From JAAZFF01 sp964405775 (GTDB lineage: Bacteria; Verrucomicrobiota; Kiritimatiellia; RFP12; UBA3636), in NCBI GenBank assembly GCA_964405775.1, contig CAYOPG010000094.1, forward strand, positions 1-7,554: 7,554 nt of DNA, written 5' to 3'. Positions within the stretch are counted from its first letter, which is position 1. Each line of letters opens with the position of its first letter. The position numbers and the translations under genes are program-made. Under the pieces are notes generated by a model. That model was not told the DNA's origin and did no database searches. It saw nothing but the letters and a program-made list of their open reading frames with translations. Positions 1-7,015 of this stretch are shown here, in pieces.

Positions 1-1146
1 GTCTCCGGGTTCATCGAGACCAACACGCATCCTTCCTACGAGGATCCGAAGCACCCGTACGCCTTCTCGCGGCGCACCCGCTGGTCCTCGCTGATCTATG
101 CGGCGGCCGCCGCCCAGTACGCGCGCCTCGTGAAGCCCTTCGACGCCAAGGCCTCCGCGCTGTACGCCGAGAGCGCACGCCGCGCGTGGAGCTACGGCAT
201 CGATCCCGCCAACGCCCTCGGCACCGTCGAAATCCCGGCCCGGCGCAACCGCGGCGCCGGGGTCGCCTACGTTTTTACTTGGACGGAGGAGGAATCGCAC
301 TCGCGACCGTATCGCGTCCACGCGGCCGCGCAGATGCATCGGCTCACCGGAGACCCGGCCTTTCTCGACAGGATAGGGGATATAGCGGCCAAGGCGCAGC
401 CGCCGATGATCTGGCGTTTTTCGAATCGCGACTTCTCTCCCTGGATTTATTCCGAACTCGCTCTCAACGCGGGCGGCGGGATGCCGGCGGACGTCGTCGC
501 GCACTGGCGCGCCTTCTACCTTCGCGAAGCGGATCTGCTCGTCGCGCAGCTCGCCGAGATGCCATATCGCCACACCTGGCCGCGCAAGCAGGACTACTGG
601 GCCGGCTGGGGGGCACTCAACGTCGCCAACTTCAACCGGTGTCTCTCCATCGCCTGGAAGCTCACGGGCGAGGCTCGCTATCGCGATGCAATCGCGAACA
701 ACCTCGACTTCATGCTCGGAGCGAACCCGCTGGGCATGTCTTGGACGACCGGAATCGGCTTCGTGTATCCGATCGACATCCAGCATGCCAACAGCGAGAA
801 CGACGGCATAATGGATCCCGTGCCTGGAATTACGCTCTACGGCATCACTGGAGCGCCCGCCATGCACCACCGCGGCCGCGAGCTTGTGTGGGAGTGCAAT
901 GATGCGGAGGGGAGCGTCGTATCGTTCCAGAAGCAGGCCAACCGCAAGGTGCCGTTCTACCGCCGTTGGTCGATCCATCCGCACGTCAACACGGGGCAGT
1001 GCGAGTTCACGGTGCACGAGACGATGGCCTCGACGATACTTTCGACGGCGCTACTGCTGCCCGCGGGATGGATGCCCGATGCCGAACTCAAGACTCGCGG
1101 CCCGCGCCGCGACGATTTGCTCTTCGGCCATTGGCCTCTGCCGTAG
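1..1146 (+). CDS. Glycoside hydrolase, GH9-like (endoglucanase/cellulase superfamily), 5'-truncated by window edge
   Basis: The frame is open from base 1 to a TAG at 1144-1146, giving the last 381 residues; the start and N-terminal part lie outside the window. What is seen: alternating aromatic and Ala-rich helices as in an (alpha/alpha)6 barrel (for example IYAAAAAQYARL near residues 32-43), the segment LGANPLGMSWTTGIG at about residues 239-253, and a C-terminal EFTVHETMAST near residues 335-345. GH9 enzymes typically carry a LLGxNPxxxSxxTGxG segment followed by His residues, and end with an NExxxxxNA helix holding the catalytic acid. By analogy Glu340 of the HET triplet is the candidate proton donor. 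The catalytic Asp pair of GH9 is N-terminal and not visible here. A role in cleaving a beta-linked polysaccharide is likely, but the substrate is unknown. The match is divergent: the usual His pair after the TGxG segment is replaced by QHANSENDG. Another (alpha/alpha)6 glycosidase family remains possible. It converges on the efflux operon and has no evident functional link to it. Confidence 0.66.
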   Translation, partial: VSGFIETNTHPSYEDPKHPYAFSRRTRWSSLIYAAAAAQYARLVKPFDAKASALYAESARRAWSYGIDPANALGTVEIPARRNRGAGVAYVFTWTEEESHSRPYRVHAAAQMHRLTGDPAFLDRIGDIAAKAQPPMIWRFSNRDFSPWIYSELALNAGGGMPADVVAHWRAFYLREADLLVAQLAEMPYRHTWPRKQDYWAGWGALNVANFNRCLSIAWKLTGEARYRDAIANNLDFMLGANPLGMSWTTGIGFVYPIDIQHANSENDGIMDPVPGITLYGITGAPAMHHRGRELVWECNDAEGSVVSFQKQANRKVPFYRRWSIHPHVNTGQCEFTVHETMASTILSTALLLPAGWMPDAELKTRGPRRDDLLFGHWPLP

Positions 1147-1166
1147 CCTATTGTGCAGGCCAATGG
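1128..1166. repeat. 10-bp perfect inverted repeat spanning the hydrolase stop codon
   Basis: CCATTGGCCT (1128-1137) is the exact reverse complement of AGGCCAATGG (1157-1166), leaving a 19-base loop that contains the hydrolase TAG stop. The stem lies half inside the coding sequence. No T-run follows on either strand, so it is not a standard intrinsic terminator. It could stabilise the 3' end of the hydrolase transcript or block convergent read-through; that role is inference. Confidence 0.5.
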
Positions 1167-1174
1167 GTAGAGAG

Positions 1175-1197
1175 AAAAATGGCAGCCAAAGCCTGCC
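1175..1197 (-). terminator. Putative rho-independent terminator of the efflux operon
   Basis: Read on the minus strand, five bases after the permease TGA, the sequence is GGCAG, a 7-base loop (GCTTTGG), CTGCC, then A and five T (T-run at 1175-1179) continuing as CTCT. One further C-G pair across a G/G mismatch could extend the stem. The stem is short, but its position right after the last gene of the operon and the following T-run fit an intrinsic terminator. Confidence 0.58.
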
Positions 1198-1201
1198 GGC
1201 T

Positions 1202-4200
1202 TCACTTTTCGGCCGTCGCCTTTTTCGTGAAGAAAACGTAAATAAGCGGTATCGACGTGATTGTAAGGAAGCCTGCAACAATTATGCCGCCGACCGACGC
1301 TGCGCCGATACTCACGCGGTTGACCGCGCCTATTCCCGAGGATATCGCCATCGGGAACATGCCGAGTCCCGAGGCAATGACAACCATCAGAACCGAGCGG
1401 AACATCTCCTGCACCGCTTCGTACATGGCCTCGCGGCGGCAAGCCCCGGCCGCGATTAGCTGCCCCATCTTGTCGACAATAAGAATCGCGGCGTTTACCA
1501 CGACGCCGATAAGCATTACTATGCCGAGCAGTACGAAGATCGAGGCGTTCAGCCCCGTTATCCTCAGCGCCCAGATTACGCCGATGAGTCCGGCAGGCAA
1601 CGTAAGGGACACGAGGAAAGGACGCAGGAAGCTCTCAAGGATCGCCGCAAGCGTCAGGTACGTCAGCAGCACGGAGAGGATGATCGCCTCCCCGAAATCT
1701 GCAACCGATTCCCTTAGCATTTCCGACATGCCTGTGTCGAGTATCCGGTACCCATCGCCATCCTCGACCCCCATCTCCTTTGCGCGCGTGTTCATGTAAT
1801 CCATTAACGTGCCTGTTGGATATCCCTTGACTTCGTTGCCGAGCATCTTCACGGTGCGCTCCTTGTCGAGGCGGTAAATCATCACCTGAGTTGTCGAATG
1901 CTGTATGTCTGCAATGGAGTCGAGCGGTATGCTGTAGCCCTCCCTGCCGGGGATGGCGTACTCCGCCACCTGGTCGAAACCGGGGCGCTCCTTGAGCTTG
2001 ACGCGGATGTCAATCGTCTCATCACCACGCTTGAAATCCGCCGCTTCAATGCCGTCTGCGTTGCCACGCAGGATCATGCCCAGCATCTGCGGCGTGATGC
2101 CCATATCCGAGAGCACTGCTCTCCTAGGTATCACGTTGATCTGCGGTTTAGGGTCGCGTGCGGTGGTGTCCATGTCTGCGATGCCGGGGTGCCTGACGAA
2201 CTCCGCCTGGAGCATTCTGGCTCGGTCCGTGAGCACATCAAGGTCGGGGCCGCTCAACGTCATCTGCAGGGAGCTTGAGCCGCCGCCTATGAACGAAGGC
2301 AGCGTAACGGTGATTATCGCGTCAGGGAAGTCCTTGTACGTCTCCCGCAGTTGCGCCACAGTGTCGTTGATGTCCCAGTCGCGCTCGTATACTGACTTGA
2401 ACACGAGCTCCAGCTGCGCCAGATACACGCCGTCGCTCGCCTGTCCGCCGATGGCATCGGCCTTGCCGACGGATAGCATAGAGTACTCGAGATCCGGCAA
2501 CCCGTCGGCCATGTCCGCAATCTGGCGTGCCTTCTCAGTAGTGCGTTCAAGATCGTAGTAGCTCGGCATTTCGCATCTGACGAATATGCGACCCCAGTCG
2601 TCTGTATCCATGAAGTTGAACCCGATTCCACGCGTGCCAAATTTCATCGTGAGCATGAACAGCGCAACAGAAGCAATCACCACTATGCCGCAAAGCAGGC
2701 GGTTGTCGCCGACGCGCCTCAGGCCCTTTGCATATCTTCCGGAGAAGCGCTCGAAGCTCTCGTTCCATCTGCGTCCGAAGCGCGCAAGTGCATTTTTGTT
2801 CTTTTCCGCAGCCTTTCGCATGATTAGCGCGCATAGCATCGGTGTCAGCGTGAAGCTGATGAAAATCGAGACGATGTTAACGATGAGCGTCGTGAGCGCA
2901 AACGGCGTGAAGAACCGCCCGACCATCGACGTCATCATCGCGATTGGCAGCATCACGACCACGTTGGTACCTGCCGATGCCAGAACCGACACGGCCATCT
3001 GACTCGTGCCGATGCGCGCCGCCTCCCACTTGTCGTCTACATCCTCGAACCTTCGCACCACGTTTTCCAGCACTACAATGGAGTTGGAAACCAGAATGCC
3101 CGCCGACAGGCCGATCGCAAGCATCGTCGATGTGTTGAGCGTCTGCCCCGCGAGTTTCATCAGGTAGAGGCTTATCACGACAGTGACCGGCATCGTAATC
3201 GACACGATGAGCGTCGTCCGGATATTTATGAGAAAGACGAACAGGATGAGCGCGCAGAGAATGATCGCGCTTGTTATATCGCTCGTAGTCGAGTCGACGG
3301 TCGCCCGCACCACCCAGCCGTCGTCGAACACCCATGTGAGCTTCATCCCCGCGGGGAGCGTTTCGCTTACCTCCTCGAATCGCTTGCGCACGTCGCGCAC
3401 CACCTCGACAGTGTTGCCGTCGGACTTCTTGATTACCTGCAGTATGATGCCGGGCTCGCGGTTAAGGTATGAGCGCTGGCGGATTTCCTTGGTGGCGAGG
3501 CGCACATCCCCGAGGTCGGCCAAATAGCGGCGCGATCCGTTCGCCCCAGCCACTTCAAGCGTCGATATCTCCTCCGCCGTCGTGAAATCGGCGTCGAAGC
3601 GCAACGAATACTCGTTGCCTCCGTCGCGCAGGCGGCCGCCCGGCAGCGTCATCACGCCTGACTGCACAGCGGCCACAACCTCTGCTGTCGTAAGCCCCGC
3701 AGCCGCCAGCTTGTCACGATCCAGCTCCACCCAGACTTCACGTTTGCTGCCGCCTATCAAACGCACTTCGCCCACACCGTTCACAGTCGAAAACCTGTCG
3801 GCCATGATATTATCCGCGTAATCGTACAGGTCGTCCACAGGCACATCGCCGCTCAGGAAAACGGTCGCAACGGACGTCGCGTTGATATCGACTTTTGCGA
3901 TGACGGGTCTATCCGCATCCGCCGGCAACGTCGAAAGCACACCGTCAAGCTTCTCGCGCACGTTCTGAGCTGCCACGTCAACATCGACATCCAGATTGAA
4001 CTCCAGCACGTTGACGCCGAGGTTTTCGTAGCACATCGAGTTGACGTGCTTAATGCCTTCGACGCTCGACACCGCATCCTCGATCTTCTTAGAGATGTCC
4101 TTCTCAATGTCCTCTGGAGAAGCTCCGGCCCATGTCGTCATGATCGTAACCACCGGCACGTCGATGCTGGGCATATTCTCGACGGAGATTGTCCTGTAGG

Positions 4201-4282
4201 AGTTCAGCCCGAGCATTATCAAGGCGATGATCAGGCATCCCATCGCGACAGGTCTTCTTGTTGCTGCATTTGCTAAAAACAT
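1202..4282 (-). CDS. RND-family efflux transporter permease (AcrB/HAE1-like), with non-canonical proton-relay residues
   Basis: This 1026-residue protein has the normal RND length and layout: TM1 (about 12-29), a first periplasmic porter/docking region (30-335), TM2-TM6 (336-487), TM7 (528-547), a second periplasmic region (548-862) and TM8-TM12 (863-1018). Family signatures are clear: TRRPVAM at the N-terminus, MPSIDVPVV (37-45), WAGASPEDIE (51-60), LTPMLCALIM (479-488). RND pumps of this type use proton influx to drive drugs or other amphiphiles out through an adaptor and outer-membrane channel. Odd here: AcrB D407/D408 in TM4 align with S399/N400 (LVSNSIVVLEN), K940 with N930 (GVVVNAAILIVD), R971 with M960 and T978 with V967, whereas E414 and E947 correspond to E406 and D937. 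The reading frame is intact, so decay is unlikely. ATG 4282 is supported by AGGGG seven bases upstream, overlapping the stop of the adaptor gene. It is the last gene of the operon. Substrate and energy coupling cannot be assigned. Confidence 0.93.
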   Translation of the reverse strand: MFLANAATRRPVAMGCLIIALIMLGLNSYRTISVENMPSIDVPVVTIMTTWAGASPEDIEKDISKKIEDAVSSVEGIKHVNSMCYENLGVNVLEFNLDVDVDVAAQNVREKLDGVLSTLPADADRPVIAKVDINATSVATVFLSGDVPVDDLYDYADNIMADRFSTVNGVGEVRLIGGSKREVWVELDRDKLAAAGLTTAEVVAAVQSGVMTLPGGRLRDGGNEYSLRFDADFTTAEEISTLEVAGANGSRRYLADLGDVRLATKEIRQRSYLNREPGIILQVIKKSDGNTVEVVRDVRKRFEEVSETLPAGMKLTWVFDDGWVVRATVDSTTSDITSAIILCALILFVFLINIRTTLIVSITMPVTVVISLYLMKLAGQTLNTSTMLAIGLSAGILVSNSIVVLENVVRRFEDVDDKWEAARIGTSQMAVSVLASAGTNVVVMLPIAMMTSMVGRFFTPFALTTLIVNIVSIFISFTLTPMLCALIMRKAAEKNKNALARFGRRWNESFERFSGRYAKGLRRVGDNRLLCGIVVIASVALFMLTMKFGTRGIGFNFMDTDDWGRIFVRCEMPSYYDLERTTEKARQIADMADGLPDLEYSMLSVGKADAIGGQASDGVYLAQLELVFKSVYERDWDINDTVAQLRETYKDFPDAIITVTLPSFIGGGSSSLQMTLSGPDLDVLTDRARMLQAEFVRHPGIADMDTTARDPKPQINVIPRRAVLSDMGITPQMLGMILRGNADGIEAADFKRGDETIDIRVKLKERPGFDQVAEYAIPGREGYSIPLDSIADIQHSTTQVMIYRLDKERTVKMLGNEVKGYPTGTLMDYMNTRAKEMGVEDGDGYRILDTGMSEMLRESVADFGEAIILSVLLTYLTLAAILESFLRPFLVSLTLPAGLIGVIWALRITGLNASIFVLLGIVMLIGVVVNAAILIVDKMGQLIAAGACRREAMYEAVQEMFRSVLMVVIASGLGMFPMAISSGIGAVNRVSIGAASVGGIIVAGFLTITSIPLIYVFFTKKATAEK

Positions 4283-4289
4283 ATTGCTG

Positions 4290-4294
4290 CCCCT
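4290..4294 (-). promoter_or_regulatory. Ribosome binding site of the permease, overlapping the adaptor stop codon
   Basis: AGGGG on the minus strand lies 7 bases before ATG 4282 and shares bases with the TAG stop of the adaptor (4293-4295). This geometry suggests translational coupling of adaptor and permease, and it decides the permease start. Confidence 0.6.
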
Positions 4295-5474
4295 ATTCCG
4301 TTTTCGCAGTGCCGCTGTCGCTGCCCGAGATCTTCACCTTGTGCCCGTCGTAGAGCTGCGTCTGCCCTTGCACGATCACTTCATCACCAGCCGTCAGCCC
4401 CTCAAGTATTTCCGTACGGCCATCAGTTCTCAAGCCTGCCCTGATCACCTTTGCACGCGCAACACCGTCAACGTTCACGAACACGATCTGGCTGCTACGG
4501 CGGTTCAACACTGCGGAGTCGGGGACTGATAGCCCTTCCTTAGCTTCGAAGATCACTTCAAACGTACCCATTTTGCCGGGCACGATGCCATCGCCGCCAT
4601 CAAGCATCGCCCTAATCCCGAATGTACGCAGGCGCATATCTACTTCCGGGGTCTTCGCGGACACCTTCTGCATTCCACGATCTTCGCCGTCTACGTAGAG
4701 GCGGAACTCCGTCACCCCGACCTCGACGTTCTTGTAGTATTCGGAAGGCAGGTACGCAATCGCCTTCACACGCCCGGCTCCGGTGATCTTCATGACGGCA
4801 TCGCCGGGGCTAGCCCGTTCCCCTGGCTCCATGAGGCGCGCATTGACAACACCGTCAATTGGCGCAAAAACCGTTGCATCTGAAAGATTGCGCCGTGCTA
4901 TAGCAAGCGCCGCCTCGGCAGACGCGATCTGCTCTTTTGCCAGGCTAATGCTCGCTTCGGCAATCGCCACCTGGGCATCGGCGGACTCTTTCTGCACATT
5001 GACCTGCTCGAATTCGTTGTCAGAGACGCGGTTCTCGGCATGCAGGCGCCCAAACCGATCGGCGTCAAGCGCCGCTTTCTTCTGAGTAGCCTGCGCGCTC
5101 TTCAGCGATGCCTCCGCCACAAGGAGCTGAGCCTTTGCCGTATCAACCCCGCGCTCGGATATGAGCACACGCGACTCCAGCTCCACGGAGTCTATCTGAA
5201 ACAGCTTCGTCTCGCCCTTCTTGACCGTGTCTCCCACATCCACAAAAACGCCGTCAATCGTACCCGCCATGCGAGCCGCCACCGTCGCGCTCTCTTCAGC
5301 CTCAAGGCTCCCCTGCACTGTCAACCGGCGCTCGAAAGGCTCGTTGCCTATCTGCTGCGTCACCACCGTCAGCACTTTCTCCGGCTTCTCCGCCGCCTCT
5401 TCCTGCCTCTTGGCACAACCTGCCACAACCACGGCAAGCGCCGCCACAAACACCGTCTCAAACGTTCTCTTCAT
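4293..5474 (-). CDS. RND efflux periplasmic adaptor (membrane fusion protein, HlyD/AcrA family), lipoprotein
   Basis: Predicted at 393 residues, it links the permease to the outer-membrane channel. A short signal peptide (MKRTFETVFV onward) ends in the lipobox VAGC with Cys20, so it should be anchored to a membrane by lipid. Order of domains: beta-barrel/lipoyl start (about 47-95, with AARMAGTIDGVFVDVGDTVKKG resembling half of a biotinyl-lipoyl fold), a long Ala-rich alpha-hairpin (about 97-199), the second lipoyl half (FAPIDGVVNARLMEPGE, 203-219), a beta-barrel (about 230-310, with VPGKMGTFEVIF) and a membrane-proximal domain (VPDSAVLNR, then EGLTAGDEVIVQGQ). The start was placed at ATG 5474 and not at in-frame ATGs 5507 or 5489: it has AAGGAAG at good spacing and gives a compact signal peptide. 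Length and architecture match AcrA/MexA. It lies 94 bases after the channel gene and 10 bases before the permease gene. Confidence 0.93.
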   Translation of the reverse strand: MKRTFETVFVAALAVVVAGCAKRQEEAAEKPEKVLTVVTQQIGNEPFERRLTVQGSLEAEESATVAARMAGTIDGVFVDVGDTVKKGETKLFQIDSVELESRVLISERGVDTAKAQLLVAEASLKSAQATQKKAALDADRFGRLHAENRVSDNEFEQVNVQKESADAQVAIAEASISLAKEQIASAEAALAIARRNLSDATVFAPIDGVVNARLMEPGERASPGDAVMKITGAGRVKAIAYLPSEYYKNVEVGVTEFRLYVDGEDRGMQKVSAKTPEVDMRLRTFGIRAMLDGGDGIVPGKMGTFEVIFEAKEGLSVPDSAVLNRRSSQIVFVNVDGVARAKVIRAGLRTDGRTEILEGLTAGDEVIVQGQTQLYDGHKVKISGSDSGTAKTE

Positions 5475-5477
5475 TGT

Positions 5478-5484
5478 CTTCCTT
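5478..5484 (-). promoter_or_regulatory. Ribosome binding site deciding the adaptor start
   Basis: AAGGAAG on the minus strand, with its AGGA core 5 bases before ATG 5474. The upstream in-frame ATGs at 5507 and 5489 have no comparably good purine-rich site, which favours the 393-residue form over a 404-residue one. Confidence 0.6.
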
Positions 5485-5536
5485 TGCATAGTGAAAATCG
5501 TATCCATAAAGCTTGTTCCCTAAATTTATCTGGCGT

Positions 5537-5556
5537 CATGGCGTAACAATGCCATG
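5537..5556. repeat. Small hairpin and TGGCGT repeats between channel and adaptor genes
   Basis: In the 94-base gap between the two genes, CATGGC (5537-5542) and GCCATG (5551-5556) form a perfect 6-bp inverted repeat with an 8-base loop. The hexamer TGGCGT also occurs three times close together (5531-5536, 5539-5544, 5555-5560). No T-run follows on the minus strand, so it does not look like a terminator. It may be an mRNA processing or stability element; function unknown. Confidence 0.4.
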
Positions 5557-5568
5557 GCGTTTAAACCT

Positions 5569-7014
5569 TCAATCATGCCCATCCTGCGGCGCTTCGACAT
5601 GCTCTGCACCAGCATCCCGGCGGCCTTCAGCCCCCGGCACATCCAGCACGCCCATGGCAAGCTTCAGCGACGCCCAGGCCATGCGCTCCTGATATTTGCT
5701 ACGGAGCATGTTGAGCTGCGCAACATTCTTCTGCGCCTCGGCATCAAGCGCGTCGCTCAGCGGGATCAGCCCTTCTTTCTGCAATGCGCTGTAGTCTTGG
5801 AATTTCATGTCTGCAGCGTCATAAACCACAGACAGCACCTCCGCACCCTCGCGCGCGTCCTCAACGCCATGCCTAGCCACAACCACATCGAGCATGATGC
5901 GCAGGAACGTCTGTTCGCGGACAAGCCGCGACTTCTCGCGCTCCACTTTTGCGCCTTGGTAGCTCAACACATTGATAAACCCATCGAACAAGTTCCAGAC
6001 ACCCTGAATCCCCCATGCCCTGTTCGCCGTCCATGTATTGTCATCCGAAGTCCAGGTTGCCCTCCCGAAGCCAGACAGCGTTGGGAGAAAATCCGCAATC
6101 GCCCCGCGCACTTCATTCTCGCGTATCACCATGTCCCTGTCCGCCAACTCGAGATCAGGATGCTCCGAAAGCGCTGTAAACACAAGAGCCTCCACGCCGT
6201 TTGTGTCCGCAAGCGAGTCGCCTATGTCGCCGCTGAGCTTCAGCGTGTCATAGGAGTAGTCCGGCGGCAGCCCCATCAGGCTCAGCAAAGTCCCCTTGCG
6301 TGTGATGTAGTTGCGTTTCGCCGCCTGGAGCTCAGCCATGCGCGCCGCAACCTGCGCCTCCGCCTGCCTGCTCTCCCACGCCTTGGCCATGCCCTCTTCA
6401 GCCAATCCCTTCACCCTGTCAAACGTCTCGCCCGCAGTCTTCACCTGCGACTCGATAACCTTGACCTCCTCTTCTGAAATGAGGCAGTTGTAATATGAAG
6501 ACATCACCTGCAGGCAAATGCCCTGGCGCACGTAATGCCCGGCGGCAACAGCCTGCGCCTCGCGCTCCCCCTGGGATGCATAAAGGAACCAAGCCGATGG
6601 CACCACAAGCGGCATACCAACGTTGACCCGCCCCACAGTGGCGCTCTTGTCCTGCATCATCGGCGTCTTATCCCACTCCGTCCAATCCGCACCAAGCGAC
6701 ACCTGCGGAAGAAACTGCCCGAATGCGACATTCTTCCCAAGCCCCGCGAGTTTCGTGTTGAGATCGGCAAGCTTGACGTCATAATTGGCGTTCATTGCCA
6801 GCAACATGCACTGCTCGAGTGAGAGCGGTTCTGCCGGGAGAGAAGCCCTCCGCTCCGCCAAAGCCCCGGAAAACTCGCGCGTATGCGCATTGCGCCCGTC
6901 CTTCCCATCGTACGAAGCGCAGCCCGACACAATCAGCAGCACCGGCAGAGACAAGGTAAACGCAAGCCTCTTGGTTTGCCGCGCACTGGATTTTCTGTTT
7001 TCACTATTGCTCAT
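5569..7014 (-). CDS. Outer-membrane efflux channel (TolC/OprM-type outer membrane factor), lipoprotein
   Basis: Predicted at 481 residues. The N-terminus has a basic stretch, a hydrophobic core (FTLSLPVLLIV) and the lipobox VSGC with Cys32, as in lipid-anchored OprM/NodT-type channels. Two outer-membrane efflux repeats follow: the first from about 64 (LSLEQCMLLAMNANYDVKLA, then LPQVSLGADW) to about 250, the second from about 274 (EALVFTALSEHPDLELADRD, then FLPTLSGFGRATW and WNLFDGF at 340-346) to about 457. Both show the family pattern of a helix with a Leu/Ala heptad followed by a beta-strand LPxxSxxxxW. Three copies should form the channel and periplasmic tunnel that the adaptor docks to. 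ATG 7014 was chosen because the in-frame ATG at 7080 would run 23 codons back over the regulator gene and spoil the signal peptide. A weak purine-rich site (AAAAGAA, 7021-7027) precedes it. The last 25 or so residues are a charged tail after the final helix. Confidence 0.93.
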   Translation of the reverse strand: MSNSENRKSSARQTKRLAFTLSLPVLLIVSGCASYDGKDGRNAHTREFSGALAERRASLPAEPLSLEQCMLLAMNANYDVKLADLNTKLAGLGKNVAFGQFLPQVSLGADWTEWDKTPMMQDKSATVGRVNVGMPLVVPSAWFLYASQGEREAQAVAAGHYVRQGICLQVMSSYYNCLISEEEVKVIESQVKTAGETFDRVKGLAEEGMAKAWESRQAEAQVAARMAELQAAKRNYITRKGTLLSLMGLPPDYSYDTLKLSGDIGDSLADTNGVEALVFTALSEHPDLELADRDMVIRENEVRGAIADFLPTLSGFGRATWTSDDNTWTANRAWGIQGVWNLFDGFINVLSYQGAKVEREKSRLVREQTFLRIMLDVVVARHGVEDAREGAEVLSVVYDAADMKFQDYSALQKEGLIPLSDALDAEAQKNVAQLNMLRSKYQERMAWASLKLAMGVLDVPGAEGRRDAGAEHVEAPQDGHD

Positions 7015-7015
7015 T

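Noticed and set aside
186..902. 238-codon frame overlapping the hydrolase in another plus frame
   Set aside because: Arg-rich low-complexity translation typical of a shifted GC-rich frame; the hydrolase frame has the family motifs.
1953..2558. Plus-strand open frames opposite the permease (also around 1257-1799 and 2586-3002)
   Set aside because: Shadow frames of the permease; no convincing ribosome binding sites or domain motifs.
1202..4282. Permease as a heavy-metal (CusA-type) RND pump
   Set aside because: Periplasmic signature motifs and length fit the drug-type HAE1 family better, and no metal-binding Met cluster or CusF/CusB features are seen in the operon.
5523..5549. Possible internal minus-strand promoter in the channel-adaptor gap (TTGTTA and TAAATT)
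   Set aside because: The spacing is only 15 bases, the -10 match is weak, and the lineage's promoter consensus is unknown.
5554..6477. Long plus-strand open frame (307 codons) antisense to the channel gene
   Set aside because: Its translation is rich in His, Arg, Pro and Leu with no recognisable domain, and it mirrors the codon pattern of the clearly real channel gene on the opposite strand.
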